A stretch of 64,000 nt of DNA from Naganishia liquefaciens (lineage: Eukaryota; Basidiomycota; Tremellomycetes; Filobasidiales; Filobasidiaceae), in the NCBI GenBank assembly GCA_013423385.1, contig BLZA01000040.1, positions 372,001 to 436,000 of the forward strand, in the 5' to 3' direction. The notes beneath the pieces were generated by a model. The model made no database searches and was not told the origin of the DNA. It saw only the letters and a program-made list of their open reading frames with translations. The position numbers and the translations under genes are program-made. Positions within the stretch are counted from its first letter, which is position 1. Each line of letters begins with the position of its first letter. Positions 1-10,752 of the stretch are shown piece after piece.

Positions 1-930
1 GGTGTTTCCAAGAAAGGTCGTTTCCAGTTGTCTGGGATGTAAAAGTTTCCCTTGTTTGAACTATTCGCCAAAATCATGGGATCCACCCTGTTGTTGAGGA
101 TGCGCATGAGCTGATGGACCGGGATAGATCCGTCGATGTGTAGGCACACATTCCAGGGCTTGTACGTCGCAGCATGAAAGTGCCTTATTTCCTCCACGGA
201 AAGCTTTCTGATGCCACTTAGCAGTCCACCGGTTACTGAGGGGTAAGCCGAGCCTGCCGGGTACATCTCGAGGGCAAGTTGTTGCATAAGAACTCGGACA
301 GATTGCCTTTCGACTCCTTGCATTTCCGACATAACGACGCCCGCTTCTTCGCCCTTCCCGTTGATGTGATAGACTTCGGTAAGGAAGCCCGTGTCGGTGA
401 GAGTTGGATAGAGAATATGTTCCAGGAAGATGGGTATCACATTCAGTACACCCTCGGAGCCTGCAGTGCTGTTCGTATACGCGGTGTGATCGTCTGTCGT
501 CCATGCACTCACCCCATCGCCTCCAGCTCGATTGGCGAGACCATCTAGTACACCTTTGTAAGGGTAAGACTTTGAGCCGAGGAAGATCAGGTGCTCGAGC
601 GTGTGAGGTAGACCAGAATCGTCAAAGACCTCGGTGGCGACGATGAAGGATGCGTTGGTCTGTTACGAACGGTGATCTCAGGAAAAAGAAATGCATTATG
701 AGTATCCCTCGGGCTCACGATAGGGGCTGAATTGCGCGCAGACATCAATATGACGCAGAAGCATGCGGATTGACTCACTCACCTTTGTGATTTCCGACAA
801 CGACCTGGAATCCCGTCTTCTTTGACCTATACTTGGTAACAGTCACTGGGGCAAAGTCAAGAGCAAAGTCAGACAGGACCTCGTAGTTTCCGACGTCGAC
901 TCCGGCGGCTGAGTGGCAAGTGTTAGACAT
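1..930 (-). CDS. Sdd3/YOL098C-like M16 metalloprotease, copy A (5' part, cut by window edge)
   Basis: Partial gene; exons 930-783, 726-719 (8 nt) and 659 to beyond position 1. The frame is open across the whole visible part, so it is a truncation by the window and not a visible pseudogene. The product carries the inverted zinc motif HTLEH and, further on, the GVVMSEMQG stretch whose Glu is the usual third zinc ligand of M16 peptidases. It is clearly homologous along its length to the complete gene at 3103-7391, including the positions of the first two introns, but diverged at the nucleotide level, so the duplication is not recent. The start is the ATG at 930. An in-frame TGA lies about 13 codons upstream, so unlike copy B there is no visible N-terminal leader, and a cytosolic location is inferred. 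The family is the YOL098C/C. elegans C05D11.1 branch of M16. Confidence 0.85.
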
Positions 931-1255
931 GTTGATAGTGAGAACGAAGGAATGTTTGTTGTGGTAGCGCAGTCAAGGAGTTTGCGGAAGAGGGAGAAAT
1001 TAGAAAGGCTGCCGGCAAAGGCGGGGAACAAGGATGCACCTCCAGGTACTCCAGTATAAAAGAATCGCAATCCAAGTCTCTGAAAGGCTCTGCAGCGAAA
1101 GGAGAGAAGCTGAAGGGGAGGTTTAGCTCCTTTGATCAACAGCATTGAGAACGCTGAAGTCTCATCCCGAGGGCGGATCGGTATGCATGAGCGTGCTATC
1201 TGTACAAGCTGAGAAGCCTCAGCCAAGCCGAAGATGGTAACAAGGGCTTGGGATA
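931..1255. promoter_or_regulatory. divergent intergenic region between protease copy A and the TatD-like gene
   Basis: About 325 bp between the start of copy A (minus) and the first ATG of the TatD-like gene (plus). A minus-strand ORF covers part of it (843-1226) in a different frame from copy A; its Arg- and Phe-rich sequence could be a decayed relic of the leader present in copy B, but no splice pair joins it cleanly to the gene. No promoter motif was identified. Confidence 0.35.
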
Positions 1256-3002
1256 GTGTTGCTTGCGGTGGAACATCGACTTCGCGAATACACTGTTACT
1301 ATAGATACGATGCCACCACGCACTGCATGTGTGCTGCTCAACTTCTCGATCGCAGCGGACGCAGATGACGTGTTGATGACGAATCACTCTTTCCAGCTTC
1401 GCGCGATATTTCCTGAGTCGAAGGACCGACGAGCCATTGACACGAGGGACTCCAGACGAGGTGTATCACTACAAACAGTCTTGAAAACTGGAGAAATGTG
1501 TCAGGACCATTCTTCCAGCTCGAAACGACGCAATCTCTTCGCCCATGAGGACGAGCCTCCAGACTGGCAGACTATAGACTTGCCCGAGCCAGCCGTCCTC
1601 AAACGTCGTGAGTCCCATCTCTCCCCCAAATCCGAGACGTGCTTCTCATATATTCTACACGGATCTACAGTCGTGGACGCTCACTGTCATCCGACGGATT
1701 TACCCTTCTCAGAGCATCAAGTGAAAAATGTAGGCTTGGGAGGACTCTCCGCCATGGCCACTCGGATCCACGATCAGGAACTCGTAGATGCATATGGACA
1801 GGAGCATGGACTTCACACCGGCGAAGGGGACTGGCAGAACGCTTGTTCTGGAGTTATCGCATGTTTTGGTGGGTATAAATCAACTATATATGCTCGTAAC
1901 AGCTAACCTACAGCCAGGCTATCACCCATGGTTTTGCCATTTGCTAAGCGTTGATGAGACCGACGAACCGATAGACAAATACGCACACTACGCCTCCATT
2001 TTCATTCCAGATAACGCTAAGGCAGAGAAATCGGAACAATATCAGCAAATCCTCCGCGATATAGTGAACCGCTTGCCGGAGCCTGTCCGACTGAAACCGC
2101 TTCTGGAAGACATGCGACACCGGATCCGCAAAGCGCAAAGCAATCAACAGCTGGTCATGATAGGCGAAGTGGGACTTGACCGTTCTTTCCGAATACCTTA
2201 TCCCCGAAAAGATGCTCAGGGCATATCGTCTGCATATTCAGGGGACCCAAGCCTGATTCGTGAGGCTGAAAACACGATCGCTACCGCTGGTGAAGAAGAA
2301 ATGGCGCAAAAGCAAGCAGTCATGAGCCCACACAAATCGTTGACGCCATTCACGACGAGTACTGCTCATCAGCTTCGCGTTTTGGAATTGCAAGTCGAGA
2401 TGGCGATCGAGTTCGGGATCAACGTTAGCTTACATTCGGTCAAAGCACAAGGTGAGTTGCACTCGTAGCCATGTCGTTTTTTCGCTTGACGAGTTTGGAT
2501 CAGGCGAAACGATCAAGTTCTTACGAGATATCAAGAAGAAGTATGGACGCCGCTTCGAAGAACGCGTCAACGTGGATCTGCACTCTTGCGGAGGATGGAG
2601 CGTTGAGAGTTGGGTCTCAGAAGTGAGTCTGGCGCAATCGAAAGTCTCTCGTGGCCTGACCGACAGCTTCGCAACGTCAAGTCCAAGCACTTTCAGAACC
2701 TATATACTTCTCCGTCACTCGCGATTTCGGCTCGCACAAGCGTGACACCGCATCTGATTCGATATTCTGATCCGACTAGACTCTTGGTGGAGTCCGACAC
2801 ACATCTGATAGATGATACAACGCGCAGAACTTGGGCAGCAGCTGTTTGGATCGCCAAGTGTAGAGGCTGGAAAGTTGAAAAGACAGAAAGTGACTTCCAA
2901 GTTCCCGCCGTGAATGAGCTGGGAGTGGTTGCGAGACTCGAGGAGAATTGGAAGGCATTCATGAAAATGAATAACACCAAGGAGAGACAGACACATGCAT
3001 GA
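1256..3002 (+). CDS. scn1: TatD-family metal-dependent hydrolase, Scn1 (Cut9-interacting protein)-like
   Basis: Modelled exons 1256-1607, 1671-1868, 1918-2451, 2504-2622, 2682-3002 (507 aa). The TatD signature VDAHCHPTD follows intron 1. Further family marks are GEVGLDR (metal-binding Glu), VSLHSVKAQG (His), LHSCGG (His) and LLVESDTH (catalytic Asp near the C-terminus). These match the Scn1 branch rather than bacterial-type TatD. Family members are metal-dependent nucleases or phosphoesterases; S. pombe Scn1 was found as a partner of the APC/C subunit Cut9, and the substrate here is unknown. Intron 1 (1608-1670) is 63 nt and has no stop in frame, so retention would insert 21 residues before the catalytic motif. 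The start is uncertain: ATGs at 1256 and 1310 are in frame. The N-terminal ~100 residues before the catalytic core are not recognised. Confidence 0.85.
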
Positions 3003-3102
3003 ATTCTATACTCGGAATGCTTTGTAGTGTTTGACTATGCGAGGTGTAATCAACCTATATCAGAATACATATTTGCCTGACACTGCGTAGGATTGTAACG
3101 GC

Positions 3103-6100
3103 TTATGAAGATGCAGCCGACATCCTCTCATCCTCAGAGCCTTCATCTTCACTGCCGTGCTCACTGCCTGACCCGGAGTCGTAATCGTGCCCATCAGCAT
3201 CTCCGGTCGCCGGCAGTTGTCGTACCTCAACATTGTAGCCATGCTCTTGGAGTTCCGACTGAATCTTATCGGTCAAACCAGTGGCGGAGGCAACCGCAAT
3301 GAACGAAGATTCTGCGTTGAACAGCGGTACAAAGTACTTGATCATCGCTTGTCGGACTTGCTCGACCGTGATGTTCTAAGAAATTGTTCAGACGTCAGCC
3401 CATGATTCCATTGTCGTTGATATATCACTGACTTTGAGGGAAGCAAGTGTTCTCGCACCCGCATCCGCCGGGATATGCTTGAATACCTCGTTGAGCAGCA
3501 CGGTAGATGCCTAAGATTTGATCAAATTGCCATCGTTAGTCAGTCCCATCGGCAGTTGATGCATCAAACATGTCCTTACCGCAGCTCCGATATTGCCCTC
3601 TCTCCTTGCAAATGTGTATGACATGGTACTCTTCGCTGCATCGACGACATTGACATCCAGCTCCGTCTGAGGCGATAAGAATTCTGTTAAAGAGAAATCT
3701 CGAAAATGCCAATGAGACCTACCGTGCCATCCGCGAGGCCCTGAAGGACCTTGCCTGCCGCCTCAAATGCCTTGAAAGCATCTGGACTTCGGTAGACCGA
3801 GAACGTAACCAGACCGTACTCCTCCTCCACATCCACTGAGGCTCCATATGCCAAACCTGCGCCCCGGATGTGTTTCTGACAAGGAGATCAATCAGCCCTG
3901 AAATGCTGGATTCCCAGGACAGGGTCTTACCCAGAAGTAAGACTCGAGAGCATTCAAAACACCCGCAGCCAATTTGCACGCGGCGACTTCCTCTGAATCC
4001 CAGCCATGTGGCCCTTTACCGTAAGCGACACCGAAACTGCCTTCAATGCTGGGCATAGTCACGAGGACGGCCTAAAAAGGCCAGAGTTGTAAGAAGGGCT
4101 AACTGGCAGACGTATGCCTGGACATACCTCTTTGGCCGGAGCCTGGCCAAGCTTGCTCAAAATGGACCTCGAATCCGTGAGCGGGCTGAGCTCAGCGGCC
4201 TGGTTACCGATCAGCAACCCATGAGAGACATGACGCCGCGGAACACTTACGGGGATCTGCAAAAAGTTTTTGGCCCATGCCTGACGTGGCTCCGGCATTG
4301 CGAGAACGTTACCGGCAACAGCGAGTCTGATGCCCTTGGGATTGAGCACTGATGATGGGCGCAAAGTTCAATTAAGAGTACACTTCTTTCGATGCACCGC
4401 TTGGCCGAAAACTCACGCAACTCTCGCATCTTTTGCAACTTCTCGACAACGGCGTCCGGTTTGTTCTTGATCTCCTCGGCGACATTAGGCAGGAACGTAA
4501 GGTTGTGGTAGAGACCGGTGGCGGTAGAAGGCGACTTGGTTGCGTCAAATGCCATGCTGCTCGCCGTCGTTGACGCGATTGCGTTCCCGCTTCGCTTCCG
4601 CCGGGGCAGGTCCTGTACAAGCTTAGCAATCACCACTGCCAGCCTGTGAAGTGACGAATACGATTAGAATGCAGTAAATCTTTGGAGAGCATACGCGACT
4701 GACCTCTCCTTGTCGAAGATGCTATTTGAAAGGATATCACGAAGCCTATACCATGAGAATAGATGAGCTACAGCATGGTGATCGGTAAACGAGCCGAATA
4801 GCGCACCAAGCGATAGCATTCCGGTACTGGTGTTTCTCCACCTTGAGCACGATCTGCAAAACTTCGGGGAAGTCGCCTCGGATGCCTAGTCCGGCGTCAT
4901 ACGACACAGTAAGATCCGTAAGCTGCTTTACCACTTCCTCGTGGTTCAGCAGGCCGTCCGGACGCTGTACTGCAAGCGCGAACAAGGCTGCCTCATAAAT
5001 TTTAACGTATCTAGGAGCAAAGCGTTAGTTGCATGCAAAGATACCAGTCGAACCCGACCTACGGCATCAGATCGGCCGGAAGGACAGTTGTATCAATGAT
5101 CGCACGGATGGAGATAAAGTTTGACTGGACGTGCGAGTAATGCACAAAATATGGCAACTTGTCGCCATCCTGATCCAGGTACTCTTGCACCTTGCCATTC
5201 TTTGAGGGCGTTCCGTCAATCGCGTTGATTCCGCTCTCGACCGGTATCCAATCAATTTTGCCTGCATCACTTATGGGGAAGCCGGTGATCATAGACTCTG
5301 GGATTTCACGGTCGTTCTCCTTTTGTGCCTTTTCCAACTCGGCTTCCTTGGCAGCGAGACCCTCAGCACCCAGACGTGCCTTGGTAGCCTCCAGAAGTGC
5401 CTTGTGCTCTTTGGTAATCTTTTCAGCGAGGGATGCGGATGGTCGTCCGATAATAACAATGGAGGGCGCGTCGACGAACAAGCTGGAGGATATTCGGTGA
5501 GCAGATGGCGCATTAGAGTGCTGGAAGACGCTTACCGCATGATCAAGTCGGACCACTGCTCCTTCGTCCAGCCGAGAAGCGTGTCATACCACTTGAGGTC
5601 GTTGAATACCGTGTCCAGATCCTTAGCATCCTTGTTTCCGTACAAAAAGTCTGATAGGTGTCTGTCAGATAACGGGTCACGGTACGTCTCGAGAACGACT
5701 TACCGCCAACGATAGCGTCCGTAAGCACATCCGTCACGCTCGTTTCTGCACTGCTCAGCAGTTTTCGTCGATCCCGCTCAATGACAGCCCTGATCCTATC
5801 CATATCGACACCGGCTTTCGCGATCTCGCTTAACGCCTCTTTCAACTCGGCGTCCATCTTGTCCAGTTGTGTGTTCTTGCTGCCCGCAGCGTGTTCGACA
5901 TTGTTGACGCCCTGTATGTGACAGGTGATCTCACAATGCGATGCCCGGTCCTCGGAGTAGAAGCCGATGGAGGTACATGCCGGGTTGGCAGTCTCAACGA
6001 ATCGCTTGTTGAGTGGGGCAACCTCTGAATCGGTAAGGTAAGTTGTAAGAACATCAAGAGCCTGTTCGAGGTCAGCTTCAGCCTCCACAATTCGAAGAAC

Positions 6101-7391
6101 CAGTCGCAACGCACAATCTCCTCCAAGTGATCTCCAGTCTTGGTGCCCTTCCAGGCAACAACCACTTCACCAACCGTCTCATCCTTATCCATAAACGGCA
6201 CCACTTTTCGTACATCCTTCTCGATTACCGGTCCAACGGCAGAAGGCGTCTCCAAGAATGGTCGCTTCCAGTCTGCAGGAATGACTGAGTTTCCCTTTGG
6301 CGAGTTGGCAAGAATCATAGGGTCGACCGTGTGATTTAGGATCCGCATAAGCTGGTCCGTCGGGATCGACCCGTCAACGTGCAGGCATACGTTCCAGGGC
6401 TTGTATGCATCCGCATGGAACTCCCTGATCTCTTCCACGGTGAGCTTTCGCAGGGCGTCCAGCATTCCACCGGTTTCCGAGCGGTAGGCTGAATTTTCCG
6501 GGTACATTTCGAGCTGAAGCTGGCGCATCAGGACTCGCGTAGACTGCTGCTCGACACCTTGCATTTCAGACATGACGACACCTGCTTCTTCGCCCTTGCC
6601 GTCAATATGATAAACCTCGGTAATGAAGCCCTCTTTGGTGATGGTCGGATAAAGGATATGTTCCAGGTAGATGGGCAACATATTGAGGAAGCCTTCCGAT
6701 CCAGCGGTACTGATGGTATATGCCGTGTGATCATCTGCTGTCCATGCGTTTGTTCCATCGCCTCCAGCCCGGTTGGCGAGACTGTCGAGGACACCCTTGT
6801 AAGGGTAAGATTTCGAGCCGAGGAAAATGAGGTGTTCGAGCGTGTGCGGTCGGCCAGAATCGTCAAAGATCTCGGTAGCGACAATGAAGTACGCGTTTGT
6901 CTATAATAGGAGCGTGATCAGCGATTAGAAGGGCCGTGACAACCTCCGCTGCGCAACTTACGATCGGTGCTAAAGGAAGAGGATTCCTCAGTATCGAAAT
7001 TGGTATGACAGCACACGCACTTACCTTTGTGATTTCCCACAACCACTTGGAATCCTGTCTTCTTCGATCTGTATTTTGTGACGGTCACTGGTGCATACTC
7101 CAAGGAGAATTCCGACAAGACTTCATAGTTGCCGAGATCGACTTCTCCAGAGTGACGAGGTGAGTCGGCAGACATGGTGGCAGACGTGGCAAAGAATTTC
7201 TTGACAGGAGGGAGACTGACGATCCGAGAAGATGGTTTTGCAAAGAAAGAAGGTGTCTTGTTGACAGTCCGAGCTTGAGTGCAGGCTATACCACGCTTAA
7301 CGATACTCAACCGAAATGGAGGAAGCGCAGAGGTTTTACTGAATGATCTCGCAAAGACAGGTGGCCGACAAATCGCTCGGCGCACAAGCAT
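3103..7391 (-). CDS. SDD3: Sdd3/YOL098C-like M16 metalloprotease, copy B, with probable mitochondrial leader
   Basis: Sixteen exons: 7391-7025, 6969-6962, 6900-6115, 6061-5704, 5650-5536, 5482-5063, 5010-4807, 4745-4704, 4643-4417, 4348-4251, 4199-4128, 4071-3931, 3875-3723, 3666-3580, 3510-3433, 3375-3103. The spliced frame is 1142 aa from 7391, or 1070 aa from the ATG at 7175, close to yeast Sdd3 (about 1040). The zinc site is HTLEH near residue 144 with Glu in GVVMSEMQG. M16C enzymes of this size fold as two halves closing around peptides. The N-terminus from 7391 begins MLVRRAICRPPVFARSFSK, rich in Arg/Ser with no acidic residues, typical of a matrix-targeting presequence; starting at 7175 would remove it. 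The tail is Asp/Glu/Ser-rich and ends MSAASS. Exon 2 is 8 nt (Ala-Pro-Ile) and is needed to keep the conserved HKAPITNAYF block. The gene is divergent from RSM22. Confidence 0.9.
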
Positions 7392-7724
7392 AGGTTCCCG
7401 GGTCCTGTATTTGAGCCCCAGATGACGAGAGAGGGAAGATGGTATGCAGTGATGGCGGAATGAATCACGACGGCATAACCGGCGTCCGACCTTGCATTCT
7501 GAGAGGCACGGTCGGACGGTGATGAATTGTGGCCCTGATCGAGACACCCGTTACGTAATCCTCGCCCGCTCGCCACAAAGTAAACAGAAAAGTTGGATGT
7601 CTCATCTAGGATCGAGCGAATGGAATCGAGATCAATTCGCTATCTGTCGCCTTCTTGTAGCTATTACTCGTTGTGCAGACGCTCGTTCACAGTCGAGATA
7701 CTGTTTTTGGAACCAGGGGTCTTG
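7392..7724. promoter_or_regulatory. shared promoter region of Sdd3-like copy B and RSM22
   Basis: 333 bp separate the distal ATG of the protease (7391, minus) from the presequence ATG of RSM22 (7725, plus). Both products carry leader-like N-termini, so this is a candidate bidirectional promoter for mitochondrial genes. Open frames extend into it on both strands (to 7547 minus, from 7593 plus) but give no recognisable protein. No binding site was identified. Confidence 0.4.
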
Positions 7725-10574
7725 ATGATGAAGCGTCAATCTGCCTTTACGGCGATCACAGTGTCAACACGCTGCCAATACCACGCAAGGGGCGTTTCGC
7801 GTTTGTTGTCGACTACCGCTGCAGCTCCGGCTTCTAAATCCCCATCAGAAGGCTCATCAACGGAACGCGCATCTCTTCCTCGACTAAACTTGGACGAATC
7901 AACATCCTCGCTTCTGCATGATCTGCACCTCGGTATCGGCTCTTCAGCCAAGGAGCAAGTCGGAAATTCCAGGGGTCGAAGGCGTTATCAGCGGCCGCTG
8001 ATCATGAACGAGAAGGATCTCGAGGCGTTAAACGAGGAGAGGCGAAGTGACAGTGATGATTGGATTGTAGCGGAGCCGCAAGACCTACACACGGGAAACG
8101 AAGCGTATCCTTCGACGGGTCGGCAGTCAGGCGAATCGTTCGGCGTTCATACCGATTCACCCGCATCTCGAGAATCCAGCCAGGATGATCCTGATCTCAC
8201 ATCATACACACGTGAGGAGCGTCGCTCACCCGCAGCAGTGTTCGGCTCAAAACGTATCGGATCCGTTGTCCTGCCCGATCAGCTACTGGAAGCCATTCAG
8301 CGCGAGATTGACGGTAAGCGGATTCGCGATGGGGCCGTACAAGAGATTTCATAGATGTATTTTACAGGCCACGAGGACAAAAAGCTTCTGCGTCAAGCTT
8401 ACCTGGCGCAACAATCCGCAAAGGCCTCCACATCGGGCACACCACAGCACCTCTCCTCGTCCCTTCAATCTCACCTACAAACTGAAAAGGAAGAATCCAC
8501 CACCGGCAGGCGGAAAACAGCCGTTACTCCTCTTACGGCTTTAGTATCCGCCGCTGTCGATCTTCCGATGCAGTATGCCGTGGTTCGGAATGTCGTGCGG
8601 GAGGTGCAGAACCGTATAGGAGCGGATGAATGGCGCCGTCTCGGTTTCGGCAGGTCGTTGGCGGCAGACGGAACAGAAGGAAAAGCACATGATAGACGCG
8701 GAGTTGTCGTGTGGGATAGTGGTGTCGGTTCAGCGCTTTGGTGAGTTGGCCATATTAGATGTGGCGAGCCCTTTCTGATCTAAATTTTCCGTCAAAAGGG
8801 CTGTGACCGATTCATACGCGCTCCTCTCCTCGGAAACCTCGTCAGCGCCGGCAGCCTCAGAAGAAAGAACAGGTGTTCTATTTATGGACTACGTCCAGGG
8901 CTCCAGGCATATGCTCGAAATGACCCGTAATCTCTTTGAGGATGTGGCGGAAGAGACAGATGTGCGGTATCAAAGGGTTGACAAACAGCTAGGAACTGTA
9001 AGTGTTCGTTGGGAGGCAGTACCGCGGACGCAAGCAGAGTCCAAGTCGCTCAATTCTTCGATTGCAGCCCAATGTCGCCATCTCTACATTTCAATTGTCC
9101 AAATTGCCCACGAAGAAGGCAAGACTCAATAGAATACAGGAAATCTGGGACACTGGCGCGGAGATTATGGTAAGTATGTGTTCGCCTACGAGGAGGTAAT
9201 GTACTGATACTAGATATCGGCTCAGATTGTGATTGATAGAGGCAACAAAGAAGGCTACCAAGCTGTCATGGAAACACGTGACGAGCTCTTGCGTTTGGGG
9301 CGTACTACTTCAATCTCGGAATCGATATCGAGTACGGTCCCAGTAGGAGAGATGACGGTAGAGGACGAGCAGACGGGGCAGATCAGACCACTCAGTAAGA
9401 AGGAGCGTCAGCGCATGAAGAAGGATGCACGAGCTGCGAAGAGGGAAGCCAAGAGTAAAGGAGGTCGTATAGCATCCTCTCGTATCGAGAACGGGAAAGA
9501 AGTGATGGAGATCGGGGGCAAAGTCTTTTACGAAGACATTGCAGGTGGATCGCCGGATGCTGAGGCGAATGTGGATGTCGCGCAGCAGGAAGTGATTGGT
9601 TCGCATGTCGTAGCACCGGTAAGCCCATTATTCTGACCAGATAGAAACAATACTGATATATACACAACGGCAGTGTCCGCACGATGGCGCCTGCCCTCTT
9701 GCTTTCACGAGAGACATCTGTCGTTTCTCTCAGCGACTGCAGACTCCTGTCTTTTTCCGGAAGACCAAGCATTCCGGCCAAGGCGACGCGGATCTTACAT
9801 ACTCCTATGTCGTCATTCGTCGGGGTCATCGGCCATCGAAAGTCCTTCAGGAGATCGGTCGACTCGGTGCAATCGCGAAAGAAGAGATTGCGGCATTCGA
9901 GCGCAAAACTTCAGTTGACGCGCAGCAACTGATTGTACCCGTAATCGGGGGTAAAGAGGGCGATTACGAAATGGTCAGCATGCCGGACGCGAGCGGCGAT
10001 TCTGCGCCCGCGAAAACGTGGGCAGATGACAATCTCAGTCACGGCGAGATTCAGGACGCCCTTCGAAGTCAAGCATATCAGTGGCCACGATTAGTTTATC
10101 CGCCATTGAAACGGTCTGGCCACGTCGTCATGGACACCTGTCATCCTTCTGGTAGGTGTTTTGCGTACCTCTCAGCACATTCGGTGCTGACATGATTTCT
10201 CAGGCGCTATCGTCCGCTTAACAGTCGCCAAAAGCGACACCAAGCAAGTCTATCACGACGCCCGCAAGTCTTCATGGGGCGACCTTTTTCCACATCGACC
10301 GCGCGCGACTGAGAGTATCAGGACACGTGGTATCAAGAAATTGAACAAGATGACCCCGCTTGACGAGGACTTTATTCCAGAGGAAGCCGACGCTAATTCG
10401 CAAGAAATCGACCTCAATGCCGTCCTTCTTGACGCATCGGGTGGACTTCCGGAGGCCGAAGGGGCTGATCTGATTGAGGAGAACAAGATTCTAGAGGAAT
10501 ATCTGCGTGAATTGCCTGCAGCAGAATGGGTCGATGTAGAGGAAGAGCCAAAAAGTGGTAAAGCCGCTAAGTAG
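7725..10574 (+). CDS. RSM22: mitochondrial small-subunit assembly methyltransferase-like protein Rsm22
   Basis: Exons 7725-8313, 8368-8740, 8799-8997, 9068-9169, 9226-9618, 9674-10151, 10204-10574 (834 aa, frame exact). The start MMKRQSAFTAITVSTRCQYH is a good mitochondrial presequence; open codons upstream to 7593 are probably untranslated. The class I methyltransferase-like core includes the VAISTFQLSKLP strand, followed by IVIDRGNKEGY. The iron-sulfur region reads CPHDGACPL, then a third Cys in FTRDICRFSQRL; a fourth Cys is in MDTCHPSG. These correspond to the cluster ligands known from human METTL17, and all four are kept. RKTKHS and YVVIRRG are further family marks. Rsm22/METTL17 binds the assembling mitochondrial small subunit. 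The C-terminus is acidic. An insertion of basic and acidic repeats (KKERQRMKKDARAAKREAK) in exon 5 looks lineage-specific. Confidence 0.93.
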
Positions 10575-10752
10575 AGGACGCGAGATGTTCGCATCACGGG
10601 AACGGTATCTGTATCGGACTTTTGCCGGTAGCGAGGTCTGTTGCCCCATAGCACCATGAACGCATATTGTATTTAAGAAACGAGCTATGCGTTGTTACGA
10701 GGTACCCAAGACTGATACATACAGAGACACATGAAGGGTAGAAAAAGCATAC

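Noticed and set aside
61-504. 147-codon minus-strand ORF in protease copy A
   Set aside because: It is a shadow of the true frame, which runs off the window edge.
7593-7724. N-terminal extension of RSM22 (start at 7593)
   Set aside because: The ATG at 7725 begins a clear presequence; the upstream residues would bury it.
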